Assembly (NCBI RefSeq): GCF_021155775.2 | Contig: NC_060237.1 | Location: 16,762,970-16,826,969, forward strand | DNA: 64,000 nt | Source: Neodiprion pinetum | Lineage: Eukaryota > Arthropoda > Insecta > Hymenoptera > Diprionidae | Direction: 5' to 3' | In this document: positions 1-10,625 of the stretch, piece after piece | Layout: every line of letters begins with the position of its first letter | Position numbering within the stretch: position 1 is the first letter of the stretch | Position numbers and translations under genes: made by a program | The notes under the pieces: generated by a model | Told to the model about the DNA's origin: nothing | The model's database searches: none | What the model saw: only the letters and a program-made list of their open reading frames with translations

Positions 1-2256
1 ACTGGGGTGCTCTTTGGGTTAGCGTAGGTACTTAGGTAGGTATGTGCATACAGAGAGAGGAAAAAGCGTTGACCTTATGGCGTGATTTAGTAATTTTCTC
101 CTCGTTACCTTTTCTTCTTAAGTGCCTATTTTTTCTCGCGGTCCCCGCCAGGCGATGCCTGGTGTCGATTTGTGTCAGATGACGTCAGCCCGTAGGTATC
201 TGAGACCTTTGGGTCGAGCAGCATCGGCGTTGGGTCCCTGAAGGACCATTTACCACAACTCGTAGAGAATGTCTACCTTATAGTGAAACGCAACGAGTTC
301 AGGTATAGTTGGACCTCGGAACAAATTGTTTCGAACACTGACAAGACGACCTGACCTCTCTAACAGCCATTGAGAAACTAGCGACGGTAACGTTTTATTT
401 GACCTGCTACCCAACGAAACACCGTACGCGGCACGAATTCCGTTCTCGTTCAGGTGAGGATTGTATAGCCGGCACCGGCTATTTATAAGAAAACAGAATT
501 GTCAGTGCCTGGGGTTTATTAGTACCCCGAACCTTGGGTACCCGAGGTCTGACTTTAAAGTAGGATAATGGTGAAGCTGGTGCACGGCTTCAGCTTGAAT
601 CTCTCACGACAGCTTTGCCTCTGTCCTCGAATGTTTGGTGAAACAAATCTGAGGCTAGCTACAAAAGCTAGAGCCTGCGGAGCCAGATCTGAGCCCCGGC
701 GCGGCGGCGAAACGCAAACTTAGTGTATATTGATCCCGTAGTGAGTGGATTCGACGAACCAGCGCGAAACGTCGCATCTGGGTATATATCCACAATGTTT
801 CAGGATATTAACCCAGATATCCTTGGAGGACGTCCAGATTCTCCAATGGCGTGGCGTCGACGCTTTGAGGCCACAAGTTTTTTACATTCTATTCTGATCT
901 GCGTCGCGACGCCCGCGCCCCTTCCTGAGAAAGTGAAAAAAGGCGGAAGAAACTTCTTTGACGACATGTTGTATTGTATACAAAGGCGTAATGTCGCCTC
1001 AGGTTGTAGACTGCAGGTTGTCTCAAACTTCAATTATCAAACACAGTTTTCGGAGGTTATGCAGGAGACATGAACTTTTTTAGCTTGAGCAAATCTCAAA
1101 CAGTTGATACAGTAATTCGATAGGCTTCGTAAACTATTGATATTGACTGACTGATGACTGCTACGAGTCTCCATAACAACACATAACCTTTACCCTGTCA
1201 CGTGGGGTCTTTCTTACTCACGTGATTTCTTGTTGTGTGTATATTTTGTAGGTAAGAAAGCGCGTGGCTTGCTTCCCTTTACGAAAAAAAAATTTGGACG
1301 GGGACCTGACAGCGTGCACAAGAGAGAGCAGTGTACGTGCGACCTTCGCCGATTACGGAGCTATTGAAATTTTCAGAAAGCATGAAAGATCCCAAGTGAC
1401 ACTTAACATTCGTAAAAAGTCAGGTTTGGGATTTTTGGTTGTTATTGTTTTTTTCACTTACTTCATGGTAAACAATGTTTATATATGTGAATTTTCACTT
1501 ATGAATGGCTTGGAAATCAAGATAAGAATTTCTCGCGTCCTTGAGACCCAAGCGAACAGAAGTTAACTCATTGATTGTTTTGTATAATTGTTATATAGAC
1601 GATGAAAATTGATACATAAGCAGTTTTCTATGATTTCCAACAAAAAAATTAATAATTACAGTCATTGTTTGAATTAGCATTAGAAAATACCCATATATTA
1701 CCCACCGTTAAATAGCCCATTTTGAGGGTGAAATATTAAGCATTTAATTTACTTTTCTCAGCTCTGCATACGTTTTTCTTGGAAATATAATTATTCAACT
1801 CCACTTTACCGTTAACCTTGATCAATTTCATTAATCTGTTAAACGATGGGAATTTTTTGAAAAATGCGAAAAATTTCACTTACCTGGGACACTTTGTTGA
1901 TGAATTTTTTTTTAAATGACCGATTGAGTAAACTGACTATTGCATCTTCAACTGGACACCTCAAAGAACATGCATGAACTTTTTTCGAATTTTTGGAATA
2001 CCCAAAATAGCCAAAATAAGGGTAAGACGCGAAAGACCCCATGCGACAGAGAACGTATACCGAAAACTATGTAACAGGGTAAGGGTTAATTCAAAATCCC
2101 CCGCTTGACGCGGATGAGTTTGAAATCTTATACCTCGTGTTGAGTAAGTTGGCTCCTTTGCCTTACAGATGAAAATATTACGTCCTCCAATAGACTCTGA
2201 GACAGAATAGACACAAAGTATTAATGCGGAGGTAAATTCGTGTATACGTATAGTAG
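1..2256. other. No recognised gene
   Basis: No recognisable protein family is encoded on either strand. The longest open frames here (to about 144 codons) start at GTG or TTG rather than ATG and have no domain signature. A perfect cyclic-AMP-response-element-like palindrome, TGACGTCA, lies at 180-187 and a GTGAGG donor-like site near 452; both could be chance. Confidence 0.5.
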
Positions 2257-2325
2257 GGTGGTCCTCATTTAGGGCTCGGAAAAATGTTTCATCAGACGCC
2301 CCCCAATTCCGCTCCAAATAATTCA
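2257..2325 (+). repeat. Dispersed repeat end, GGTGGTCC type
   Basis: About 70 bp beginning TAGGGTGGTCCTCATTTAGG and ending in CCGCTCCAAATAATT matches, in reverse complement, the stretch at 54459-54535 (AAGGTGGTCCTTATTTGGGG through CTGTTCCAAATAATT). Both copies carry C-rich interiors. This is a two-copy dispersed repeat of unknown class; the similarity is by eye and interrupted by small gaps. Confidence 0.5.
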
Positions 2326-2632
2326 AAAACCACATCGCTGCCAGAAATAGTTCGACAGTTGAAACTCGGGATGGCCGGTCTGAACGAACAGCCAATAAAA
2401 CTCGCGCATGCGCAGTTAATTGTCAAGTTTTAAGAGATTATCCCCCTACTTTGTTGTAAGAGTGAAAATTTTCAAAAGAAAATCTATCACTGCGAGATTT
2501 TAGTGGGCATTGATGCTATTATCTGATAAAAATTTCATATTATCTGAATTTTTCTTGAAGAGTAGTGCTTTTAGTAAACCTTCACTTTCTGAGGCCTACA
2601 TATATTAGAAAACCATCTCCATTCGTCACAAT

Positions 2633-2947
2633 ACACAGAAAGAATCTTCTCCGGGATCAGATGAGGGAAGAACTCCAAATCGGCCGAGGCTCTACCTCGC
2701 TTTGTTCATTCTCGTCACGTCACAATAATAGCGTGTGATCATCTGTTGGGTACCTTGATCTCCAAACGTGTTTAGTGTTTACGTTACACGTATAGTACAC
2801 ATCAGAAATTCGGTTGGTAATCATAGACTATATTTAGAATACATTACTGTTGTGACGCGAACGAATATGAACACAAGGAGGCGGAGCCTCGGCCGGCTGG
2901 AGCTCCTCCCTTATTCGACTCCAGAAAAGATTCATCCTGTATATCGA
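2633..2947. repeat. Fold-back (inverted-repeat) element, about 315 bp
   Basis: The left arm at about 2633-2735 (landmarks GAATCTTCTCCGGG, CGGCCGAGGCTCTACCTC, GTCACGTCACAATA) is the imperfect reverse complement of the right arm at about 2846-2947 (GTGACGCGAACGAA, GCGGAGCCTCGGCCGG, CCAGAAAAGATTC). A loop of about 110 bp separates them. It has no coding capacity and fits a non-autonomous miniature inverted-repeat element. Exact ends and target duplication were not resolved. Confidence 0.65.
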
Positions 2948-2970
2948 TTCATTATTATCACCTTAAGGGG

Positions 2971-3053
2971 GGATCAGAGTGCTGTCGAAGTGAGCAGCTC
3001 CTGCTTTACAATATTTTTCCCTACAGAGTAATCAAATTGTTCCAAACCTCGAG
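2971..3053 (+). repeat. Dispersed repeat shared with 19667-19748
   Basis: About 83 bp (GATCAGAGTGCTGTCGAAGT, TTTTCCCTACAGAGTA, TTCCAAACCTCGAG) matches a direct copy at 19667-19748 (GATCGGAGTGCCGATGAAGT, TCTTCCAGGGAGTAGA, TTTCAAACTTCGAG). Both copies are in the same orientation. The class is unknown; it is probably a fragment of a larger repeat. Confidence 0.5.
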
Positions 3054-3160
3054 AAACGATAGTCTATGCAATTGCGTTTGTGGGTCCGTTCAAAATATTT
3101 CTAAGATGATGTGAAAAATTTTTAAATATGTTATTCAAATATAAATAACGTACTACAACC

Positions 3161-4235
3161 TCATAGTCCAAGCACCAGAGCATCAAAAAAGAGACTGCAA
3201 AACATAAAACCTTGATAACGGATATTTCAATTGGAATATGTTAGTGGGTGCGGGTGTAAAACCAAGTGTTCGTCACCAGACGGCGTGAATGTCTCTTGAA
3301 AAACGTGTTTTTATCAGTATCTCGTAAACAGTGCGTTGGAGGGTAAAAGTGATAAGGGCCTTTTTTGGAGGAAATTTAATTTCCTACTATTTTTTCTTTG
3401 AATGACACGGAGACAGAATTTTCAGAATAACAAAAATCGTCCTTCGTGTTCAGAGCAAACGAATTTTTTTTAATTCGTCCATAACTTTTAAAATTGATAT
3501 TTTGTTAATTTCTTCTTCAGTGTATGAATAAATTTTTATTTCATTTTTGTACAATTTCTCAAAATGTTCATTATCCAAACGTTACTTTATATACCATATC
3601 CCTTCTTTTCGATAAAAATGATTATTGGTATCAATAACAAATATCGCGGGTAGCACGGTTTGTAATTCTCATAAATTAACTAATAATAACCTTTGCATGA
3701 AAAACATTTTTGATTTTATTTCTTTCGTATACTCCAATAAACATTTCCGCTTATCGCTAATTTCGCATACGTAACGGTGACAGTTATTACACGATATCTC
3801 ATCAATTATTGATCTTGTTAAAAAAAGCTTGAGATACAATCTGTTCAAAATTTTGCGCTCTACAAGTTTTATTGTTAGCATTTTTTTTTTTACATCTCCA
3901 ATTTTCAAGAAGATATTTAATAAAAACCACAATTGAAATTTTCCAACTGACTATATCTCGAAAAATACTAACTACAGAGAAAATAGTTATTGGAAAAATT
4001 GATACGAAATTAAATTTTCTGGGAAAAAAGTTGTTATCATTTGCATAGTCCGATGCACCGATTACGAGATATTGATAAAAACGCGTTTTTCAAGGTGGTG
4101 GCTAATGCACGAGCCTTCTGGTGTTGAAATCTTGGTTTTGCACTTAAGGGCCACCCCCTAAGATATTTCAATCGAAAAAGCCGTTACCATGATTTTATGT
4201 TTTGCAAATATACCTGGCACTTGGACTATCAACAT
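3161..4235. repeat. Fold-back element, about 1.07 kb
   Basis: The left arm (about 3161-3370) contains ATAGTCCAAGCACCAG, GCAAAACATAAAACC, TTGAAAAACGTGTTTTTATC and AGTATCTCGTAA. The right arm (about 4020-4235) is its imperfect reverse complement, with TTACGAGATATTGAT, AAAAACGCGTTTTTCAAGG, TTTTATGTTTTGCAAATA and CACTTGGACTATC. The AT-rich centre has no long ATG frame. The arms are clearly diverged, so this is an old non-autonomous element. Transcribed through, it would fold into a long hairpin. Confidence 0.75.
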
Positions 4236-6068
4236 GAGCGAGAATCTGTTATAAGTATGTTCAGTGTCATCATTGATTTTTTGTACTTTTTCAAGCCGAC
4301 CAACAAGCTCAATCATAATCCCCATAAGTTGCAAAAGCTTGAAGAGATTTCATTATTCAGAAAAAGTAGGACTTGAAAAATACGATTTGCGGTATTTGAC
4401 GGGGATCCGAGATCTCCTTGATTTTTAACATAATTCATTCCTTACAAGATATCAATTTTTACAGAGTGAATTCCTAACGACTGCACGTTCCCTAGTTTGC
4501 TCAAATTTAATGCGCACGCGCTAAAATCTGAAAACGGCTGTTTGCCAAAGTAGACAAAATATTTTACCGAAAAAGGTGAATTAAGATACATCCCCTCACC
4601 TTTGCATTCCTATTTCCAATGAACTATTTAATGCGATACATGTTATATTTTAATTGATGATGATGGAGAAACGTCCATACATGGTATTTCATGTAAAATC
4701 AACCAATTTTAACCAACACTATTTACGATTTCGTTGAATTTTTTTACATGATAGTAGCATCTCTAAAACCTCCACTTAATGTATAAAAAGTAACTTCAAT
4801 AGAATCTATTCAAGTCTTTTTAAATGATAATACCTTTTCCAAAACTCGAGATATTCAAAAATTTCATCTTCTGTTCAGATTACTTTAAGTTTAAACCCAT
4901 GATTACATTTTGAAAAAATTTTTATTCTCCAATCGTAATAATGTTTTAAGAGAATCAAAAAATTATGTAATATAAAAAAAAAGTTAAAGTTATCTAGAAG
5001 ATGAATTTTTTTTCACTTACTCCAAATTTTTTTAAGAAGTACAAGCTGAACTAGTCTCTAATTGACCAAAATTGCGAAAGTGCTTGAAAAAAAAGAGAAA
5101 GATACAGTTCAACTCATTACGAAGCACGTTTTTTTTGGCAATCCAAAAATACTTCAAAATACTGGCAAAAGAAGCGTTCGATCATAAGACCATTCTTGAC
5201 ATAATTGGATCAAAAAATAAACTGTTGAGAATTTTTCGGAAAATTGGCATACAACGAATTTATGAGAAAATTTGAACATCTATGTCCTAAAAGTGAGTTC
5301 ATAAAAAAAATTGAATATATGTCAAAAGAATTAAAAATTGTGTACTTCAAAATTGGTTGATTTTGAATATACCACATATACATGCTACATTATATACATG
5401 CAATACATACCGTAATATTACGAATTACTTGGAAAGCCTGGATCGCAAGAACGTTGGAAATTCATACTTGGGGCGGTCTCTACGACTGCAACCGTGGTAA
5501 ACTGGGCGACTCTAATAGATGGGTGACACGATGGGTGAATTACGAGTGAACGACTGCCCCCATTTAATGCAATTATTGCTCTTAGAATATTGGCCGCTCC
5601 ATTTGTGTATTAAAATTTAATTGAATTTTAGCGGTGCCTTCCAACTGCTGTCTTCTTTAGGTTGTATACGTAAGTACATCATACACCGTTTTGCACATTA
5701 TGTTATTTGTATATTGGCAAAAAAACGTTCAGCACAGAGCAAGTGCAACCATATGCAGTAAGAAGGAACAACAAAAATGCACGAAGAGGAAGCCTGTTCA
5801 ATTCACATGAACAATTATATGGACAGCATATTTTTAGAGTATAATTTACAGGGATTATGATGAGAATGATTTACCAGTATGTTCAAGTTAAATTCTCGAA
5901 TGTTCTTTTTTTCTTTAATTCATCATATACTGCAATCAAAGCAATTATTACTTCAAAAAAGTGTTATCCTTGTAATTACCGTCACGCGCGTACAATTCTT
6001 TCCACTTTAACGTAGCTCAGAGTACCAAACGAGAAGGATTTGTGTTGAAACATTTACTGAATACCGTA
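4236..6068. other. AT-rich stretch without a recognised gene
   Basis: No gene is recognised. The only structure seen is a short inverted pair: TAAAATCAACCAATTTT near 4694 and CAAAATTGGTTGATTTTG near 5347, each with a TGGTAT-type stretch on the outer side. It could be the eroded ends of another fold-back element of about 720 bp. Confidence 0.4.
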
Positions 6069-6567
6069 TCCCCCCCCCCCAAACGCATCTTTGGTGCAAA
6101 AACCTTTGACCAAGTACACTAAATGTGGTCATTATTCACAAGAATAGCTTCTTTAATCAAAATTAATCAATAATTAAATTGATTCTTTAATCAATACGCC
6201 TTCAATCACTGTATGCAAGAAAACTCATAAAACAAAACCAGTTTACACGTATAAATATCCTCATCTTTCATCAAAAAAGATTCAAATCACGAACTCAAAA
6301 TGAAAGTATTATTGAAACTTATTGTGACTTGCCCCACGAGATACATGCAGCGCATACGCGCATATGCTTTTGACGCCAATTAAACTATAAGTATGCTATC
6401 ACTCTGCAGCCGCTGCGTGATTGCAAGAGAAAGATTTGCAACTGTTACCTAATAAAATTGAAAATCCAGAAAACAAATTGAATTATGAAGTGGTACTTGG
6501 TGGGCCTTTTTTTGGTTTTATTTAATGAACTAGGCGAAAGGTTTTTGCACCAGAGGTGCTTTTCGGG
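6069..6567. repeat. Fold-back element with C-rich terminus, about 500 bp
   Basis: The left arm starts TATCCCC (with an 11-C run at 6070-6080) and continues AACGCATCTTTGGTGCAAAA. The right arm is its reverse complement, TTTTTGCACCAGAGGTGC followed by TTTTCGGGGATA. Similarity runs about 50 bp into each arm. There is no coding capacity. The longer C run on the left is probably replication slippage after insertion. Confidence 0.65.
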
Positions 6568-7020
6568 GATATTACTACTTTTTGTACAAATTTGTTTATT
6601 TCTTGTTCTTTTGTATAAACTACTTTTTGTAAACATTAATAACTTTTAAATTTACTGAAGTATTTTATAACAAAATCATGGTTATTTTAAGACGTTTTCA
6701 TCGTAGCATCTAGTTGGTTCGAATTTGCTAATAGTTGTCAAACCAAGTTTTAGCCGATTACATGAGCATAAACTTAACAAACCAATTTCAAATAGTCTAA
6801 TAATTATGACTAATTTGTATATTTTTACTTACAATTAGTTATGACTATGAAACACATGAACATCATTTTCATTCGTTATATTATACGAATTGAATCGGTA
6901 TCCAAAAAATTTCATTAGCACCGTGACCAGTTATATTGTACCAAAACAGTTATTTTTTTTTTTTAAATAAAAAATTTGTGCTGAGATTAGTGCTGTGCAA
7001 TTCACTGATTAATTAGCAGC
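6568..7020. other. No recognised gene
   Basis: AT-rich sequence with no recognisable coding, RNA or repeat structure apart from homopolymer runs. Confidence 0.4.
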
Positions 7021-7115
7021 TTCGATTGATCGTTTTTTCGACTGATCGATTAATCGACCATTTTGATTAATCGTTTTTAGAATAATCATTTCTTCGATTA
7101 ATCGATTAATCGAAG
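7021..7115. repeat. ATCGATTAATCGAT low-complexity repeat
   Basis: Irregular reiterations of the palindromic unit ATCGATTAATCGAT, ending in CGATTAATCGATTAATCG at about 7094-7112. The same motif type fills parts of 30935-31400, so it is a dispersed simple-repeat class in this genome. Confidence 0.7.
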
Positions 7116-7187
7116 TTGCCTCATAATAATTCTGAAAATCAATCGGTATAAGGCTCGCAGCTCATTCACCATGTTCGAATGATACTC

Positions 7188-7249
7188 GTCTCTGACCGAC
7201 GCGACGTATACAGATTCTGTGCATACGAGTCATGACTCAGATTCTGTAT
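7188..7249. repeat. Palindromic host target of the 4-kb transposon (left part)
   Basis: GTCTCTGACCGAC (7188-7200), GCGAC, then GTATACAGA (7206-7214) form one arm. TCTGTAT (7243-7249) joined to ACGTCGGTCAGAGAC (11304-11318, beyond the transposon) forms the other. Removing the element and one GTAT copy leaves 22 matching positions per arm with a 5-bp bulge and a 28-nt loop that itself contains the 12-bp palindrome GAGTCATGACTC (7227-7238). The element therefore inserted in one arm of a hairpin-forming site. Confidence 0.8.
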
Positions 7250-7923
7250 GGGCTATTCCGCGTCAACCGGATCAGTCATCTCTCAGATATTTTTTTAATT
7301 TGGCATGTGGATTGTGTAAGGGGAGTTAGATTTTTGTGCCAAAGCGCGAATCTCATAATGCAAAATTCGATTTTTTATTAACAATAACAAATTAGACTCC
7401 CATTTTTTTCAAAAATTCATAACTTCGGCAACAAATTAGATAAAATTTTTTTTTTTTTTTCAAATTACGCGGAAAGCTCCATAGAATTTAAAAAAAAATA
7501 CGAAATGGTAAAAAAAAGTTGTTATCAATTGTTTATTTAACAATTAATTTTTCAAAGATTTTTAAAACAGTGACCGACACGATCAAAAAATTTTTTTAAA
7601 ATTCTGACATGTTCCTTGAACTGTACTACAACCTGTGAATCAATTCCAGAGGGGTGTTTTTCTTCGTTTTCGAGTAAAAAATCATTAAAGGTGTCGATGC
7701 GCATGAAATTGCGGCGCGTCGAGTCTCTACGTAATGGCGGGCGGCCGGTTGCCGTCCACCGCTACCCCGCGGCGGCGTCGCGGCGTTATTTTAGAGTCAT
7801 TTTCACGATGTAGGACATGATTGAAAAATCTGAAAAAAATACTGTACCTTCACAAGGCCTGCTCAAAGCGATAAGTGAAGTTTCAAGAATGTGTTTTTCA
7901 CCGTTTTTTTATTACAGAGATTC
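7250..7923 (+). repeat. Left terminal inverted repeat, 674 bp
   Basis: Runs from GGGCTATTCCGCG to ATTACAGAGATTC and pairs with 10626-11299. Most is AT-rich with long T and A runs, but about 7695-7790 is strikingly GC- and CpG-rich (GGCGGGCGGCCGG, GCGGCGGCGTCGCGGCG). The 65-codon open frame inside is present identically in both arms as a by-product of the repeat and is not a gene. Confidence 0.93.
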
Positions 7924-7982
7924 GAAATTTGTTATGACGCATTATGATTCAAACATGAATTACGAACACAGGTCAAGTGTTG

Positions 7983-8384
7983 TTCCAGGATATGGAATAC
8001 CTGCACCTGTGCATGCGTCACCTAAATCCTTCACTATCCAGGTAGTCCAGGTAGGGTCACCACCTCGATTCCGCGAAGGGGTCATTTGGCTAAAGTCAGG
8101 TACATTGAATTGCACCTGCATTATGTTAGCCCCATTGGTGGAATTCAAGCAATTAGAAGAGTCGTTGGGTGGGTGAAGCACTATATTCCAGGATATGGAA
8201 TACGTCCACCTGTGCATGCGTCACCTAAATCCTTCATTATCCAGGTAGTCCGGGTCACCACCTCGATTCCGCGAAGGGGTCATTTGGCTAAAGTCAGGTA
8301 CATTGAAATGCACCTTCATTATGTTAGCCCCATTGGTGGAATTCAACCAATCAGAAGAGTTGTTGGGTGGGTGAAGCACTATTC
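7983..8384 (+). repeat. Tandem duplication, 203-bp period, two copies
   Basis: Copy 1 (7983-8185) and copy 2 (8186-8384) both start TTCCAGGATATGGAATAC and end GGTGGGTGAAGCACTAT. Copy 2 lacks a few bases after GTAGTCC and has scattered substitutions. The pair lies between the left TIR and the TATA box at 8393, so it occupies the transposase promoter and subterminal zone. It may hold transposase-binding or enhancer sites; that role is inference. Confidence 0.9.
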
Positions 8385-8392
8385 TGAACGAG

Positions 8393-8398
8393 TATAAA
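8393..8398 (+). promoter_or_regulatory. TATA box of the transposase gene
   Basis: TATAAA lies just after the tandem duplication, with an initiator-like TCAAT at 8426-8430. That predicts transcription starting near 8424-8428, about 10 bp downstream of the first ATG at 8415. If correct, translation starts at the ATG at 8502 (MSTTDVKRCC), directly before the zinc-binding motif. Confidence 0.55.
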
Positions 8399-8414
8399 TT
8401 TCGAGCATTTCAAA

Positions 8415-10379
8415 ATGCATAACATTCAATCGAATACCAGTGTAGCGATCAGTGCAATACATCGTCTCATTCTTCACACAAGTAATTCATTTCTGAAAGC
8501 AATGTCTACAACAGATGTGAAACGGTGCTGTAATCCTTTCCAAAGAGTTGGCCATAATTGGGTGCGAAATTTGGTAAAGCCAGTGACACCAGCATTACGG
8601 AAAAAGTTTCCGGACCTAGGAGAATATGTGTGCATGGATTGTCGAATAAAATTGTACAAATGCAACACAATTACTCCATCTGATAAAAACGAGGTAAGTG
8701 ATATGAATCATAATTATGCGAGTGGTGACGATCTTGTTTCACCTTCACCAATTAGTGAACAGAGCAGTGTGGAAATGTTTCTTGAGAATGATATCGGGCA
8801 AGAATTGTTGTGTGATGTGAAAGAATTGTTTATCAACGCGAAGTGTGTCGCGGACAAAATTAAATATCTCACAATGACTCCTCGTAGTTGGTCCATCAGA
8901 GAATTGGAGTTACAATTTGATTGTTCATATAGAATGGCTCGTAAAGCTAAAATATTGCAAAGTGAGCGTGGATTTGGATCCTCCCCAGATCCAAGACCAT
9001 CTCGCACTCTTTGTGATGATGTTGTCTCTCATGTAGTGGAATTTTACTGTTCTGATGAAATAAGTCGGATCATGCCTGGTCAGAAAGATTTTGTCACTCT
9101 TCGCGATGTGGATGGTTCAAAACATCAAGTCCAAAAACGACTTGTTTTGTGTGATCTGAAGGAAGCTTACGCCGCGTTCAAGCAACAGCATCCGAATGAT
9201 AAAATTGGATTTACAAAATTCGCGGAACTCCGCCCAAAGCAGTGTATTTTAGCTGGACCAACAGGAACACATACAGTTTGTGTTTGCAAAATTCACCAGA
9301 ATGTGAAACTTATGTTGGTGGCGGTTAGCTCAATTTGTCAGACATTCAAAAGAACGTACCACGATTTGATAAAACAGATATCGTGTGACTCTCCAAATCC
9401 TTTGTGCTATCTCGGTGATTGTAGTAGTTGTCCAAGTTTTGATATGGTTACACACGAAATGGAAAGTTTATTCGACGATAATTTCGTAGAAAGTATTAGC
9501 TACAAACGGTGGACTCATACGGATCGATCTGTTTTAGAAACGATCACGCAAGAAACGGAAACGTTCCTCGAGACGCTAAAGGAACAGACGATAGCCCTCA
9601 AGAAACATGATTTCATTGCTAAACAGCAAAGTGCATATTTGAAAGACAGAAAACATCGTCTACAACCAGGGGAGTTCTTAGTTTTGGGTGACTTTGCTGA
9701 AAACTATGCATTTGTTGTTCAAGATGAAATTCAAAGCTTCCACTGGAATAACAATCAAGCTACCATCCATCCTTTTGTTGTGTATTATGTTGAAAATGAG
9801 GACTTAAAGCATAAAAGCTTCGTTATCATATCAGAAAATCTACAACATAATACAGTCGCGGTCCATCTGTTTCAGAAGAAACTAATCGGTAAGCTTTTTG
9901 AGTTCTTCGGTAGTGAAGTTATCAAGAAAATGATTTATTTTACTGACGGTGCTAGTGCACAATATAAAAATAAAAGCAACTTCATTAATTTGACTCATCA
10001 TTTTGACGACTTCAATGTCGAGGCTGAATGGCATTTCTTTGCAACGTCACATGGAAAAAGTCCATGTGATGGCATTGGTGGAACTGTGAAAAGATTTGCT
10101 GCACGTGCAAGCCTACAGCGGCCCAATGAAAATCTTATTTTGACTCCAAGGCAATTATTCGAATGGAGTGTGAGTGCATTAAAAAATATCGCATTTGACT
10201 TCTGCAGCAACAGCGAACACGAAGAACATGAAAAATTATTGAAGCCGCGATTGAACCAAGCAATAACGGTTGAAGGCACTCGACGATTCCATTCATTTTT
10301 ACCTCTATCTATAAAAACTGTAGAATGTAGGGTTTACTCTTCCTCTGATGAGTCATTTACCCGTAAATCTATGCGCTAA
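8415..10379 (+). CDS. DDD transposase-like protein with N-terminal zinc motif
   Basis: An uninterrupted 654-codon frame fills the transposon interior and is presumed to be its transposase. A Cys/His motif (C38-C39, H47, C73, C76) opens the protein. A likely helix-turn-helix follows at about residues 152-190 (SWSIRELELQF then YRMARKAK). A second cysteine-rich patch follows (C289-x-C291-x2-H294; C324, C331, C336, C339). The C-terminal half has the order expected of an RNase H-like catalytic core: LGDFAENY (D426), YFTDGASAQYKN (D511) and SHGKSPCDGIGG (D552). Catalytic roles are inferred from position. No intron or break is seen. The start at 8415 is the first ATG; M30 at 8502 is more likely in use given the TATA position, giving 625 aa. 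The exact superfamily is not recognised with certainty. Confidence 0.88.
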   Translation: MHNIQSNTSVAISAIHRLILHTSNSFLKAMSTTDVKRCCNPFQRVGHNWVRNLVKPVTPALRKKFPDLGEYVCMDCRIKLYKCNTITPSDKNEVSDMNHNYASGDDLVSPSPISEQSSVEMFLENDIGQELLCDVKELFINAKCVADKIKYLTMTPRSWSIRELELQFDCSYRMARKAKILQSERGFGSSPDPRPSRTLCDDVVSHVVEFYCSDEISRIMPGQKDFVTLRDVDGSKHQVQKRLVLCDLKEAYAAFKQQHPNDKIGFTKFAELRPKQCILAGPTGTHTVCVCKIHQNVKLMLVAVSSICQTFKRTYHDLIKQISCDSPNPLCYLGDCSSCPSFDMVTHEMESLFDDNFVESISYKRWTHTDRSVLETITQETETFLETLKEQTIALKKHDFIAKQQSAYLKDRKHRLQPGEFLVLGDFAENYAFVVQDEIQSFHWNNNQATIHPFVVYYVENEDLKHKSFVIISENLQHNTVAVHLFQKKLIGKLFEFFGSEVIKKMIYFTDGASAQYKNKSNFINLTHHFDDFNVEAEWHFFATSHGKSPCDGIGGTVKRFAARASLQRPNENLILTPRQLFEWSVSALKNIAFDFCSNSEHEEHEKLLKPRLNQAITVEGTRRFHSFLPLSIKTVECRVYSSSDESFTRKSMR

Positions 10380-10625
10380 GATAGCCATGTAAGTTATGAC
10401 GAAAACCTTTGCTCACATTTCTAAGTTTAATGCCCAGTTTGATCAAAGATTAATAGATTGTATCCATAGAATAAGCGATTTATTTGTATGAAATATATAA
10501 TTGTAAGTGCGTTCATTTCGCAGCTTCCACATATCTTCGGGGGTGATTATAAGTACTAAAATAAGTAGCAAGTTATGTAATTATTATCATTTATGTGCAC
10601 TCTCATGGTGCGTAACTGTTATTTT

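Noticed and set aside
1961..2395. 144-codon minus-strand frame
   Set aside because: Begins at TTG, has no recognisable motif and overlaps a dispersed repeat at 2257-2325.
7616..7813. 65-codon frame in the left TIR, identical to one at 10736-10933 on the minus strand
   Set aside because: It is duplicated only because it lies in the inverted repeats. It has no domain, and its Arg/Ala-rich part follows from the GC-rich block.
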